In this document: positions 34,021-44,666 of the stretch, piece by piece
Layout of the letters: the number at the start of each line of letters is the position of its first letter
Position numbering within the stretch: position 1 is the stretch's first letter
Assembly: GCF_905163445.1 (NCBI RefSeq)
Contig: NC_053194.1
Span: forward strand, 12,194,921-12,258,920
Origin: Pararge aegeria
Lineage: Eukaryota > Arthropoda > Insecta > Lepidoptera > Nymphalidae
Direction of reading: 5' to 3'
Length of the DNA: 64,000 bases
The notes under the pieces: model-generated
Told to the model about the DNA's origin: nothing
The model's input: the letters and a program-made list of their open reading frames with translations, nothing else
Databases searched by the model: none
Position numbers and translations under genes: made by a program

Positions 34021-34297
34021 GGAATAATAATGATGAGTGGATGCCGTGGCATATGGAAACCTTCGGATTTTTTGTGCAGTCGGAGGGGTGCTTTACTGGC
34101 CCACATGATGAATTCCATGCTTCTCTCCAACTATATTCCAGCTTAAAAAAAAGCTTTAGAGAGAAGTGGAGAGAAGAGTCTCATGAGCCTCACAATAAAC
34201 GCCTCGTTATGATTTTAGTCGTCCTTAAGGCAGCCTGCTATAAGAGGATTGATTAAATGATAAATACAACTAACAATAGTTTAAACTCTACAATATA

Positions 34298-34534
34298 CTA
34301 GTACCCGCGGTGCTACCCGTGGTGGGTCATCGCTGGGTTGCTTTAACAAGACACAAAGGATAATTGTTCCTGTAAACCCTTAGGAATGTAATGTATTTTC
34401 AGGACAAAAATTAGTCTACGTTATTTTCCGTTCTATCAAATCCATGTCAAAAATCAAGTTGGTTGTTTGTTGAGTTAAGCCGTGAAGGAATTACTTACAA
34501 ACGAACCAATTCGCAATTATAATATTAGTATGGA
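34298..34534 (-). mobile_element. HEL-1 Helitron, full length
   Basis: Minus-oriented, 237 bp. The left edge has CTAG (34298-34301) followed by 'tacccgcggtgctacccgt'; the right edge 'aattataatattagtatgga' is the reverse complement of the canonical TC-initiated left end. The flanking bases (A on the right in minus sense, T on the left) fit an A/T insertion. The interior 'aaaaatcaagttggttg' is shared with 11.6 kb. Confidence 0.65.
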
Positions 34535-34914
34535 TGATGTTAAGCTAAATCTAAAGTCTGCTATCCGTACGTAACGTATGATTAAATTTTAAATTGGCCA
34601 GCCCACACAGGCGGCCCGGCCTATACGTCGTGACACGCTTCAAGCTGTAAATAATCTATCTGTGTTAAAAATATGCAGAACTGAGGCACTTTAGGCCTCG
34701 ATAAAGCACTTGGATTTATCTACGCGGTATTTAATGTACCTCTCATGTCGGAATTATTTGTCTTTTTTTTTTTATTATGCACTTATTATAATTATATGCA
34801 AAGCTGGAAAAATACTCGACATTTATAGAGTATACCTACCATTTGTGCATTTATCATGAATAATAACACAATTCTAAAAACATAACTAGGAAATTTAAAA
34901 TTTTTGACTTGGTT

Positions 34915-35110
34915 GTAACTTCGGCTTAACTTTCGGGAGGCCGAGTTTGAATCCCAGCACACACACCTCTTACATTTCTAAGTTATGAGCGTATTAAGCA
35001 ATTAAATATCACTTGCTTCAACGGTGAAGGAATCGAACGTGAATCCCACATGCCTGAAAAGTGCCTTATAATGTTCTCAAAGGCGTGCGGAGTCCACAAA
35101 AATAACTAGG
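34915..35110 (+). mobile_element. SINE-A, 5' half plus middle
   Basis: Box-B-like 'gccgagtttgaatcccagca', then 'aagttatgagcgtattaagc', 'aatatcacttgcttcaacgg', 'atgttctcaaaggcgtgcgg' and 'agtccacaaa', after which the match ends. The 3' half is missing. Confidence 0.65.
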
Positions 35111-35463
35111 ACCTACTTAATCCCTAAATTTATAGAATTTTTGATTTTAGGAAAAAAGTTTAATATAAATAAAGCTTTACTACAAATTGACGTTGGACAT
35201 TTTTTATCGAGAAAATTTTAATTAATCTTGTATGGTTGGTAACCATTTAGTCAGAAATATGATCAAGAATAAAATATCTTTTTCTAGCTGTAAAGAACTT
35301 CATAGATTTAATAAAAGAAGTTGGGTATGAACTGTTGCTCAAGAAGTCATGAAGTAGTTAGACAATAAACAGTATGTACAATTAAACAAAACATTAGTTT
35401 CAACTAAACAAAATACATAATTAGTTAGAAGCAAAGCATTTAACATTGCATAATATAGACTCA
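35111..35463. other. Flank of the RTE insertion
   Basis: AT-rich unassigned sequence leading to the insertion. Its last 12 bases (35452-35463, 'aatatagactca') are the left copy of the target-site duplication. Confidence 0.5.
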
Positions 35464-37446
35464 ACAACAAACAATCATTTGAACAACAGGCTGGTGGAAA
35501 CTGTCCAAACAGTCGGGTCCAAATTCTACAAGGCCCACCGTAGAAACAAGGCCAATAGGTTCTCAACCAATACACTCAAGCTTATGACGGAGAGGCAAGA
35601 GATGAGACTACAGTCTATAGCAGACGCGTCCGCTTACCGGCGGATTAATAGGCAGATCTCTAAATCACAGACTCGTGATATGCGGCACTTCAATACAGAG
35701 CGTATTAAAAATGCCATCGAGCAAAACAGAGGCTCTAAAGTGTTCGCTAGAGATCTGTCTATCGGTCAGAGCCAGTTGATGCGACTGAAGACCAATAATG
35801 GTAGTCTTGTCTCTTCCAAACCTGAGATCTTGGGTGAGGTTGAGAACTTTTATGGACAGTTGTACACCACAGTACAGACGCCTGTTGAAGATTTGGCTAA
35901 GGATCCTAGAGCCAAATTAACTCGACACTATACCGAAGATATCCCAGACGTCAGCCTATACGAGATTAGTGTGGCTCTCAAGCAGCTTAAAAATGGCAAG
36001 GCGCCGGGTGATGACGGAATAACGGCAGAACTCCTGAAGGCAGGTGGAAAACCGATGCTGAAAGTCCTTCAGCGATTGTTTGATTCCGTTATTCACCAAG
36101 GCACAACGCCAGAGGCATGGCACAGGAGTGTGGTGGTTCTGTTCTTCAAAAAAGGTGATAATACCTTGTTGAAGAATTACAGACCCATCTCGCTGCTGAG
36201 TCATATCTACAAGCTGTTTTCGAGAGTCATTACGAATCGTCTCGCTCGTAGGTTTGATGACTTCCAGCCTCCCGAACAAGCCGGTTTCCGTAAGGGCTTT
36301 AGTACCATAGACCACATTCATACGCTGCGGCAGGTTATACAGAAGACTGAAGAGTATAACCGGCCACTTTGCTTAGCGTTTGTGGACTATGAAAAAGCCT
36401 TTGATTCGGTGGAAACTTGGGCTGTGTTTAGGTCACTGCAGAGATGCCGAATTGACTACCGGTATATCCAAGTGTTGCAGTGTTTGTACAAAAACGCCAC
36501 TATGTCAGTTCGTATACAGGATCAGACTACGAGACCAATCCAATTGCAGCGAGGCGTGCGACAGGGAGATGTTATCTCCCCGAAACTATTTACCGCTGCG
36601 TTGGAGGACGTCTTTAAGCTTCTGGAATGGAACGGACTTGGCATCAACATTAACGGCGAGTACATCACTCAACTTCGGTTTGCCGACGATGTAGTCATAA
36701 TGGCAGAGACTCTGGGAGACCTAAATACGATGCTCGATGGCCTCAGCAGAGCTTCTCAACAGGTTGGCCTACGAATGAACATGAGCAAGACGAAGATTAT
36801 GTCTAATGCTCATGTTCCGCTTCAACCAGTAATCGTTGAGAACACTGCACTCGAAATTGTTGACGAATACGTATACCTAGGACACACGATCCAGTTAGGT
36901 AGGTCCAATTTCGAGAAGGAGGTGAACCGCCGAATCCAACTCGGATGGGCAGCGTTCGGGAAACTCCGTGCCATCTTTTCGTCAGAAATCCCTCAGTGCC
37001 TGAAGACGAAAGTCTTCGAACAGTGCGTGTTGCCAGTGATGACCTATGGCTCTGAAACATGGTCGTTAACTATGGGCCTTATAAGAAGGCTTAGAGTCAC
37101 TCAGCGGGCGATGGAGAGAGCTATGCTCGGAGTATCTCTACGCGATCGAATCAGAAATGTGGAGATTCGTAGAAGAACCAAAGTTACCGACATAGCTCAA
37201 CGAGTCGATAAGCTTAAGTGGCAATGGGCCGGGCACATAGTTCGGAGAAAGGATGGACGTTGGGGTCCCAAGGTGCTGGAATGGCAGCCCCGTACTGGTA
37301 AGCGCAGCGTTGGTCGACCCCCAACGAGGTGGACAGACGACATTAAGCGCGTCGCAGGTAGCCGTTGGATCCAAGCGGCTCAGAATCGTGGAACTTGGAA
37401 CTCCCTACAAAAGACCTATGTCCAGCAGTGGACGTCTATCGGTTGA
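35446..37446 (+). CDS. RTE-type LINE reverse transcriptase, 5'-truncated
   Basis: A 666-codon uninterrupted frame for the polymerase of an RTE-clade non-LTR retrotransposon. Codons 1-6 (TTG start, HNIDS) are host flank; element codons begin at 35464. Visible motifs: GKAPGDDGI near residue 184, YRPISLL, QAGFRKG, the first catalytic aspartate in AFVDYEKAFDS (about 314), GVRQGDVISP, the catalytic FADD (412-415), EYVYLGH, then the C-terminal WAGHIVRR and GRPPTRWTDD (from about 623). The N-terminal APE-type endonuclease domain of RTE proteins is absent, so it cannot mobilise itself. The nearest ATG in frame is at 35584. No host promoter is visible. The C-terminal style fits RTE/BovB-like elements; the exact subfamily was not searched. 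Confidence 0.93.
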   Translation: MHNIDSTTNNHLNNRLVETVQTVGSKFYKAHRRNKANRFSTNTLKLMTERQEMRLQSIADASAYRRINRQISKSQTRDMRHFNTERIKNAIEQNRGSKVFARDLSIGQSQLMRLKTNNGSLVSSKPEILGEVENFYGQLYTTVQTPVEDLAKDPRAKLTRHYTEDIPDVSLYEISVALKQLKNGKAPGDDGITAELLKAGGKPMLKVLQRLFDSVIHQGTTPEAWHRSVVVLFFKKGDNTLLKNYRPISLLSHIYKLFSRVITNRLARRFDDFQPPEQAGFRKGFSTIDHIHTLRQVIQKTEEYNRPLCLAFVDYEKAFDSVETWAVFRSLQRCRIDYRYIQVLQCLYKNATMSVRIQDQTTRPIQLQRGVRQGDVISPKLFTAALEDVFKLLEWNGLGININGEYITQLRFADDVVIMAETLGDLNTMLDGLSRASQQVGLRMNMSKTKIMSNAHVPLQPVIVENTALEIVDEYVYLGHTIQLGRSNFEKEVNRRIQLGWAAFGKLRAIFSSEIPQCLKTKVFEQCVLPVMTYGSETWSLTMGLIRRLRVTQRAMERAMLGVSLRDRIRNVEIRRRTKVTDIAQRVDKLKWQWAGHIVRRKDGRWGPKVLEWQPRTGKRSVGRPPTRWTDDIKRVAGSRWIQAAQNRGTWNSLQKTYVQQWTSIG

Positions 37447-37468
37447 TGTGATGATGATGATGATGATG
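35464..37468 (+). mobile_element. Young RTE-type LINE insertion with TSD
   Basis: 2,005 bp insertion bounded by a 12-bp direct repeat 'aatatagactca' (35452-35463 and 37469-37480). The element is 5'-truncated as is usual for target-primed reverse transcription. Its 3' end 'gtccagcagtggacgtctat' leads to 'cggttgatgtg' and then a GAT-repeat tail rather than poly-A, as in RTE elements. An intact frame and an exact duplication argue for recent insertion. Related but decayed ends occur at 3.0, 8.4, 48.7 and 53.1 kb. Confidence 0.88.
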
Positions 37469-37562
37469 AATATAGACTCACTTAGGCTCTTCACAAGCAA
37501 TCAATGCTTAATTGAATTGAAATTAGTCGGCGCTTGAGTGCTCGCTTACCTTTTAAAAAGTT

Positions 37563-37800
37563 ATGATCCATGTAAGACGCTAGCGGGCTAACCTATTAGC
37601 GATATGGCATACTACTATTAAACCTAAACTTAGCTAAAACGCTTGGCGGCACTTCTTTATCGGTAGGATGGTTATTAGCCACCGAAGCGTCTCAGATAAG
37701 ACCAGATATAATTCAGAAAATACAATTCCCATATAACCCCTATCGGGAGTAAAACTCAATACCTTCACTTACAAGACAAAGCGCTCACCACTGCACTTAA
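37563..37800 (-). mobile_element. SINE-C, near full length, diverged
   Basis: Reverse-oriented: 'gctagcgggctaacctatta', 'ctaaaacgcttggcggcact', 'tctttatcggtaggatggtt' and, at the right, 'caaagcgctcaccactgcac', the reverse complement of the SINE-C head. The spacing between the blocks is preserved. Confidence 0.65.
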
Positions 37801-38992
37801 AAGGTCGTCCTATAACCGTATCCCATGCTGTTGACAAGAGTTTACGTTTGTGCAGCACCTTAGCTTAACCAGTCTCTTTGACTATCAGTCTAGATATAAT
37901 CTGGCAATTACATTTCACAATACACATACAACTGACAGAAACAAATCGACGCAATAGAAATCCAATTAAAACATGGTTACAAACAATAATTATGCAAATT
38001 ATCGCGCGCAAAACTAATTTCTCACGTGCGACCAGTGTTTTAAGTCATATTCAATTATTAACCTTAATCAATTGTGGTTATGATTAAAAAAATAATTACT
38101 AAAGAGATTGGATACGAAAGTGTTTAATTGTTGCTTTTATTATCTTTAATCTCCATTATGTCGATGTAGAAATGTGAAAAGAATTATTCGATAAGTATAC
38201 TATAGTGCTGGGCACAAACCTTTTTCTAACTCCTAGGAGAAGTAAGAGCACGCTGTTCCAATGCGGAATAAACTGAGGGAATTTAATAATGAGACGAATT
38301 ATCATAGGCCTAATCTCATCGTTCAAACTATAAGCAATCAAGCAAGATTAGTTCAGATTACGCGTTAAACTGGGCATTTAAATGTAAAGATAAACGTTGC
38401 TTTATTCAACTTGGTTCCTAATGCTAACGGTGAGTGAGTAAATAAGCCCTGAGTCAGGTTTTTTGACAGAGCGATTCTGGTCGCCACTTGTGTCACACGT
38501 TGTGGCACGCTTTACTATCCGCTGCCACTGTTCTTCCGCGGGTGCCTTCCTACAGGACACTCATGAAATTGATATCTACTATCATGGCATATCCTTATCA
38601 TAAAATTACGTCTTTCGTAAGCCGCAAGGAAATTGTAACTCAAAATATTTCCATCTTGGACCGTTTAAGGATTGTTAGTATTTTATTAACATGAAAATGT
38701 ACACTTGAATTTAAACCTAGCTTTATCTAAGTCAACTTTTTCCCAAAATTAACTTTGAGCCGTATCCTTTAACGCATTATTACTTAAATTTCCCGCCGCA
38801 AAGCCGCATCAATACATAGGTGACAATCACGCCTTAAAATTTGTAATTCATCTGTTATAACCTTTTTTTTTGGTCTAATGGCTTTTTGTTATGCCTGAAC
38901 GGCACAACTTACTTCGCCAAAGTTTTTAATTCCCAGACAGAAAACCGTTGCCACGGGATTAAAAAAAACCTGGTATATACCAATAAGTTTCT
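37801..38992. other. Nothing recognised
   Basis: No gene or element identified. Frames at 37878-38087, 38156-38341 and 38488-38694 lack recognisable domains. Confidence 0.35.
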
Positions 38993-39066
38993 TATCATCA
39001 ATCTATTTCCGGCCCACAACAGGGCCTGGGTCTCCTCCCACGATGAGAAGGGGTTAAGGCCGTATC
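38993..39066 (-). mobile_element. SINE-A 3' end fragment
   Basis: 'tttccggcccacaacagggc', 'ctgggtctcctcccacgatg' and 'agaaggggttaaggccgta' are the reverse of the SINE-A 3' end. Truncated after the pyrimidine-rich block. Confidence 0.65.
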
Positions 39067-39120
39067 CTTATAGGCCGGATTGGTGGAGAGTAAGTATCTA
39101 CAAAAAAAAAATACTCGTAC

Positions 39121-39330
39121 AACCTACTAATATTATAAATGTCAATGTAAGTTTGTTTTTTACACTTTCACGCAAAACTACTTAAACGATTCTCATGAAA
39201 CTTTGTACACATATTCTTGGAAGTGTTAGAATTAATATAGGATACCTCTTATCCCGACATTAGGCTTGGTTTATTTGGGAAGGGGGTTTAAAGTGAATCA
39301 AACGCAGAAAAAGTCGCGGGCAACAGCTGG
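39121..39330 (+). mobile_element. HEL-1-like Helitron
   Basis: Plus-oriented: left end 'ctactaatattataaatgtc', interior 'gaaactttgtacacatattc', 'ttggaagtgttagaattaat', right end 'gtcgcgggcaacagctgg' (CTGG in place of CTAG, then T). About 210 bp, non-coding. Confidence 0.6.
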
Positions 39331-39907
39331 TTGGAAAATAAAAAGAGCTACTGTACAAAATCGATCCGAAACAATTTCGCTTTCACACAAACTCACACAC
39401 ACTTACACATACGAAAACACAGCTCTTTAAAAACGTGCGTAAAGGCACGCGCACTAATGAAAACAGCCTACAGCAAAGATAGATTATTTTTTTTTTTTAG
39501 TCAAAGGCTTGTCCGTATCGTGGAGTGCAAAATGGTGTTTTGAGACGGACAAAATGGCGCGACTGCGGGGAGTAGGATTTGCAGTACTTTGGTAAATGCA
39601 GCGTGGGTCCGGATTTGTTCGGATTTCCCGTATAAAAGGACTGCATTTACACCGTCCCTGGTTTTGTTTAAATACGGAACCAATGTTGGTTCTGTCTGAT
39701 CAGATATGCCTTTGGTACAGTGTATAGTGGGGTTTTGCCTGTGGTTTTGTTCTTGGTTCCATTCCCGGGATGGACCCGAAATTATTTAGTAATTATTGCA
39801 TTGTCTATTTTTGTAAAAAAAAGAGTTTGTCAGAATTCATAATTTTTCATGACCCGGTATATAATTGAATTGGTATTCGGGTAGAGAATAAAAAAGTATA
39901 ACATATG
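39331..39907. other. Unassigned
   Basis: No element recognised. It includes a (CA)-rich patch near 39386-39420. Two overlapping short frames (39331-39543 plus, 39501-39683 minus) have no recognised domain. Confidence 0.35.
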
Positions 39908-40262
39908 CCTCAATCAATCAATCAAATCAACCCATTACCGGCCCATTACAGGGCACGGGTCTCCTCCCACAGTAAGAAAGGTGTTAGGTCCGTAGTCCAC
40001 CACGCTGGCCCAGTGCGGATTGGCGGACTCCACATGCCTTTGAGAACATTGTGTACAACTCTCAGGCATGCAGGTTTCCTTCCTTTTCCATTCCATCACC
40101 GTTAAAGCCAGTGATATTTTAGTTATACTTAAAATAATAATAAGAAGTAGTTTTACTAACCACGTTAAATTACCACATACGTAGTATGCGGTCGTTGCTG
40201 CGATTCGAACCTGGCCCCCCGAATGTGAAGACGATCTCCTACCCACTGGGCTACAGACACCT
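39908..40262 (-). mobile_element. SINE-A, full length
   Basis: Reverse-oriented: 'cccattaccggcccattaca', 'cccagtgcggattggcggac', 'atgcctttgagaacattgtg', then the head with 'gctgcgattcgaacctggcc' (box B reversed) and 'tacccactgggctacagaca' (box A reversed). An AATAATAA-type expansion sits in the middle linker. The 103-codon minus frame here is incidental to the SINE. Confidence 0.8.
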
Positions 40263-40996
40263 TATTTATAAAAAATCCACTCCCAGGTGGGCTTATTAGG
40301 GGATCAAATTGGACTTGTTAACTCAGGCAATATCAGTCCGATTTTAAACTTTTTTTACATTAATTGATAGACATTGCAGGCGACGCGATAAGAATGGTTG
40401 GGGTATGAAAACTAGCGGAAATAACAATCTACGGGAAACGCATCAGAAGCTTTACGTGGACGAAGTCGCGTGGAACTGCTATTCCATATTAAAGTCCTAC
40501 CTTGAAATATATCAAAGCATCGTCTGCGAGTAGATAAAACTTCAAAGAAAAATACACTACAGCTGTAAGCTTCTACTTAAAAAAACAAATGACACTGAGC
40601 TGAAAGAAAAAGCTCTGTTTAATGAACCTCTTAACTTCTAAAAACGTATAACGATGTCACGACTCGGAATACAAACAAACTGAATTAAGTAAAGAAACTA
40701 AAATGAGTGGCATTATGCCACTCATTTTTCATTCTTGAAGAGTTCTTCGGCATGATAGTTATTGTACTGGACTGTAATTGTGTATTCTCATTATTTTGGG
40801 TATAACATAGTTTTAGAGAGATCTCTATTATTCGTATATACTTATCTTATATTATTAATCTGTATGTACATACAATAATTAGAAATTCTAGTTTCTGACT
40901 TATGAAAAAGGTTGGCTGTTAACATTCTTGTTCATTGGCTCTGTATATGCCTTTGTAGGGATATTAAAAAAACACTTTCCTTTGGTTTGATGATTT
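40263..40996. other. Mostly unassigned; palindrome inside
   Basis: Bases 40375-40490 contain 'acgtggacgaagtcgcgtgg', possibly a HEL-1 remnant. A 29-bp palindrome with a single central base lies at 40700-40728 (arms 'aaaatgagtggcat'). Nothing else recognised. Confidence 0.35.
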
Positions 40997-41212
40997 GCTC
41001 TGGTGGGGAGGCTTTGGCCGGGGCTAGTTACCACCATACCAAAGACCTCGCTAAGCGATTTAGTGTTCCGGTGCGATGGCACGTAGAAACCAAGTAGGGG
41101 TACAACTACTATACTCTCAGAACAGTTTAACCCGCTACCATCTTATACTGCATTATCACTTGAGATTGCAGTCAAGGGCTAACTTGTAGTGGAATAAAAA
41201 AAAAAAGTCACA
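40997..41212 (+). mobile_element. SINE-C body and tail
   Basis: 'ctggtggggaggctttggcc', 'ggggctagttaccaccatac', 'ctcgctaagcgatttagtgt', 'accatcttatactgcattat', 'cagtcaagggctaacttgta', 'gtggaataaaa' and an A-run. The head is absent. Best-preserved SINE-C tail in the window. Confidence 0.8.
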
Positions 41213-41743
41213 GTTGGTAATATGTTTTCGATTTTTTTTTATTTGTCTGGGCTAATCATTGGAACAGTATTGACGCTCAACTGATTTTGACAAAACTTTC
41301 AGCGAACCTAACAGACAGACCTTTTGTTTTGGTTTTGACATATTTTGTATGACTGACCGCCTGCCGGACGTCAATATGATGGAATTTATTTTTTGGATGA
41401 ATCGCAACCTTGAAGTCCACAGAAGTAAGGTAGCAATCCCCATTTAATTGCAAAGTCGTGCAATCTCTTGAATTAAATAATTATGCACTACAAAAAAAAC
41501 AAGTAACAGTACGGTGTAAGATATGCCCTCTAAATCTTTAAAGATTCAGGGAGCTGCACTGGAGGCACGCACTTCCGCTGTGACTACGACACGACTATAA
41601 CTCTCTTATATGATTGATAACCAGCTCATTCCCTTTGTAATTTCGATTTCAATTCCTTATAAATATCAGATACAAGCAGACGTTACTTTGACGAAGTCGT
41701 TAAGTTATGTTAAATATATGAACATTATGGTTTTTTTTTGCTA
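41213..41743. other. Unassigned; shared segment with 45.5 kb
   Basis: No gene recognised. 'aactctcttatatgattgat' at 41598-41617 recurs at 45541-45560 with similar flanks, each time to the left of a minus-oriented HEL-1, so it may be part of a longer element. Confidence 0.4.
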
Positions 41744-42005
41744 CTAGTTTTAACTTCGTTCGCGTGGCACCTGTATGCCTATGTTATTTTCTACTCCCTG
41801 AACTAGTATAAAACATGTTGATCTCTTTTTCAGCATCAAAAACAAATATATCTCACGGAAACTGTAAATTCTTCCGGTATAAAAAGTAGCCTTTTCCAGA
41901 CTATAGTCTATCTTAGTGCTTCATTTCATCTAGTTTCGTCTAGACATTCTAGTATGACTTAGTATCAAACATCCATTAAAACTTTCGCACTTATAATATT
42001 AGTCT
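41744..42005 (-). mobile_element. HEL-1 Helitron
   Basis: CTAG at 41744-41747 on the left with 'ttaacttcgttcgcgtggca'. The interior is 'ataaaaagtagccttttcca', and the right edge 'ctttcgcacttataatatta' is the reverse complement of the family left end. Minus-oriented, 262 bp, non-coding. Confidence 0.6.
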
Positions 42006-42033
42006 TTAATTATAATCTGCGACAAACAGAAAA

Positions 42034-42128
42034 ATATGAATGAATGAATGATTATACTTTTATTGCACACCACAAAAAGTGCATAAAAAAAGAAATGTGT
42101 AACAAAACAACGTATAAAATATGTATAG
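42034..42128 (-). mobile_element. LINE-K subfamily 3' end
   Basis: Reverse-oriented: GAATGAATG tail, 'attatacttttattgcacac', 'cacaaaaagtgcataaaaaa', 'aacaaaacaacgtataaaat'. Same end as 13738-13830 in the opposite direction. Confidence 0.6.
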
Positions 42129-42591
42129 CGTATCCGATTTAAAAGCAGGCAATAATCAGGCTTTGCGGAAATCCATGATTTAAATACAATAATAAGTTTA
42201 TTGTTTGCTGTTTTAATAAGTAATTTGCTGCCGCGACACTCTGTGTAATGTTTTAGTTAGTAATTTATAATATCTTTATTCTTACTAGGCAACAATACAC
42301 GGATTTTCAACAAACTTGCTTCAATGCTGTGGCAACCTCATGAGATGTTAAAGGCACAATACACCTTTGCTAAGTCAACATTAACTTTGAATTTGTGGTG
42401 TGATCTAATGGCGTTTCTTATAGATACAAAGAAGTTATAAATGACATCGTACAGATTAGTCTGGTTAATTTAAGCAAATGAAGCATACGCCAGTAAAATT
42501 AAGCATTATTTTTATTGAATATTTAGTTTCTTTTTTAAACGACCTTTTTGGCAGGCGTAAATTGAGAATTTATCATTTCAGAATTTCGCTG
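42129..42591. other. Nothing recognised
   Basis: AT-rich sequence; no feature identified. Confidence 0.35.
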
Positions 42592-42778
42592 GTCTGGTCT
42601 AGTCGAGGAGTCTCTTCGGTCGAGGCTACCACCCTATCGACAAAGACGCGCCGCTAAGTGATTTAGCGTTTCAGTACGATGTCGCGTAAAAGCTGATTAG
42701 AGGTATGGGTTTCACAAAACTGCCTCCCTTCAGTTTAAATTGCATTCAAGGTCTAACTTGTAGTGGAATAAAAAAAGA
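42592..42778 (+). mobile_element. SINE-C body and tail
   Basis: 'ggtctggtctagtcgaggag', 'gctaccaccctatcgacaaa', 'gacgcgccgctaagtgattt', 'agcgtttcagtacgatgtcg', 'aaggtctaacttgtagtgga' and an A-run. The head is absent. Confidence 0.75.
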
Positions 42779-43180
42779 GTTACATCATAAACATATCTTG
42801 ATGATATTTGGCTCAGAAATTACAGTCTTACGAAAACACTAATGTTATGATTCTTATTGGCGGGAAATGTTTCTCACCACTCACCCTTCGCGGCTCAGTG
42901 TGCAATACATTGTTGTCCTTTTCTATAGCATTCCAAAAGGATCCAAATACCATCAACGTTCCAAAGACGAACGATACACAAATCTTTAATCGAGTGGAGT
43001 CATTATTGCCTCATAAATAAACAATTTCTTGGCTTATTTATTGCATTAATTTCAAAGACATTGATATGTTTTATTAGTAACAGACGGGAAAAAGAGGCAA
43101 TTTTAATTTATAACAATGGTTGTTGGTCTTATTATCTTTTTTGTAAAGTGACAACTAAATAAATAGGATGCTTTGTATGG

Positions 43181-43300
43181 TGGGAGGCTTTGGCCGAGGC
43201 TAGTTACCACTCTATCGATAATTAAATTTAGTGTTCCGGTGAGATGTAGCATAGAAACCGATTAGGAGAATCGAGGAGTGGAATAAAAAATAAAAAAAGG
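43181..43300 (+). mobile_element. SINE-C, internally deleted
   Basis: 'ggtgggaggctttggccgag', 'gctagttaccactctatcga', 'ttagtgttccggtgagatgt' and 'gtggaataaaaaataaaaaa'. The central part of the body is missing. Its upstream neighbour is the SINE-C at 42.6 kb in the same orientation. Confidence 0.7.
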
Positions 43301-43777
43301 TTTTTTATGTGAAGTGTTCTGCCAGTAGGTAATTTCCTTTCACTTAAAAATCTTTTATTAGGTACGCACCCGATCACAATTTTACAGTACCCTCTCTACT
43401 TATTGGTAAGATCGAAAATATCATTGATTAATCCTGAATATTCCGGGAAGTTTGTTCCAAAGGATAATAAATACTGTGGAAGGGAAATATTTGGCGCGGT
43501 CCAGGAATATCTTTGGTGCCCACGACAAGCCGCTACTACCTTGGTAAGTAAATTTGCGTGTAAGGCTGTCGATTAGGCCTATTTTATTGCAGTTTTTGCT
43601 TAAGAATTTAAATGCATAGGCATCTAACTTTTGAAATTCTTTTGTAATTCTAAACGGTACTTTGCTTTTAATGAGTGAACAGTAATTTATTGGTTAGTAC
43701 TTAGCAGCGTTAATTTGCATCCGTAATTTAATCAATCATTTCACTTTACTTTTGTTTAGCATAAAGGGTTATTTAAG
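43301..43777. other. Unassigned
   Basis: No gene recognised. Bases 43430-43560 are GC-richer and may be part of the LINE-L copy that follows, but I cannot align them. Confidence 0.3.
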
Positions 43778-44080
43778 ATATAGACTAGCGCTGCAATCAC
43801 TCGTGTAAAAGATGATAAAGTCTGAAACAGAACAAAATCGCCTACCTAATCAATCTTGATTCGAACGTACTCATATTATAGGCAGTAGGCAGCAGGGCAA
43901 CCAGAAGTCGGAAGGACATTCCAGAACTGCGTTGCATATTACAAACAAGATTTCAAAGTACATACTCCATAGTTTAACTTGAAATATCAATCAAAATGGA
44001 TCGATTTGTGAATAAAAAGAGTAGGACTAAGCTGTTAGCAGGACAGAGGCTAATCGTTGGTCGTGATACGGATTCTTAAC
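43778..44080 (-). mobile_element. LINE-L 3' end, decayed
   Basis: 'agactagcgctgcaatcact', 'gatgataaagtctgaaac', 'tcttgattcgaacgtactca' and 'agaagtcggaaggacattcc' follow in the same order as in the copy at 29.63-29.96 kb ('agactagcgcttgactgcaa', then 'cttgatttgaaggtacct', then 'gaagggcattcc'). No open frame remains. Confidence 0.45.
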
Positions 44081-44500
44081 TTTTGATATAATATAATTTT
44101 AATTATTACCTATTTGGTTTCTTAAATTTGTTTTTTTATTTAACCAAAGTACGTCTTTAGATGTCAAAACTTTTTTGTATTTTTTCAGCTTAAGAGTTAA
44201 TACACAGTTGTTCTTTTACAAATAAATGCACATATTATGGCTAAATTTTGACCATTGCTTAAAGTAGAAACACAATTTTAAATGCCAGTGGTTATATTTT
44301 TCATAAAAGTCACGTACGTGTGACGACGACGGAAACATCTGGAGATCCTTTACTTTGAGACTTGGAACAACATGGATGAAGAATGGATCCTACTTTCATT
44401 TATTTATCCTATTTTTATCAAATAAATATTTCAAATATGATTATATTTAAATATCTGTTTGTTCAGTCCTTTTTGAACTCGACGACGAAAAATATTTTTA

Positions 44501-44666
44501 ATATACTAACATTATAAATAGGTAAAGTTTGTGGGTTTGCTTTCACTTAATTTGTGAGACGTATGATCGAGTTCTAGAGAAAATTCTCTAATCATCATTC
44601 TCGAATCTCAGGACAGTAAAATTTCACATTTATATTTATCCGTGCGAAGCCGGGGCAGTTCACTAG
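44501..44666 (+). mobile_element. HEL-1-like Helitron, short
   Basis: Left end 'atactaacattataaatagg', interior 'aaagtttgtgggtttgcttt', right end 'ccgtgcgaagccggggcagt' then CTAG (44663-44666) and T. About 166 bp, apparently a deletion derivative. Confidence 0.6.

Noticed and set aside
35956..37374. Minus-strand and shifted frames of 78-121 codons inside the RTE ORF
   Set aside because: They are shadows of the reverse transcriptase frame; the plus frame carries all conserved motifs.
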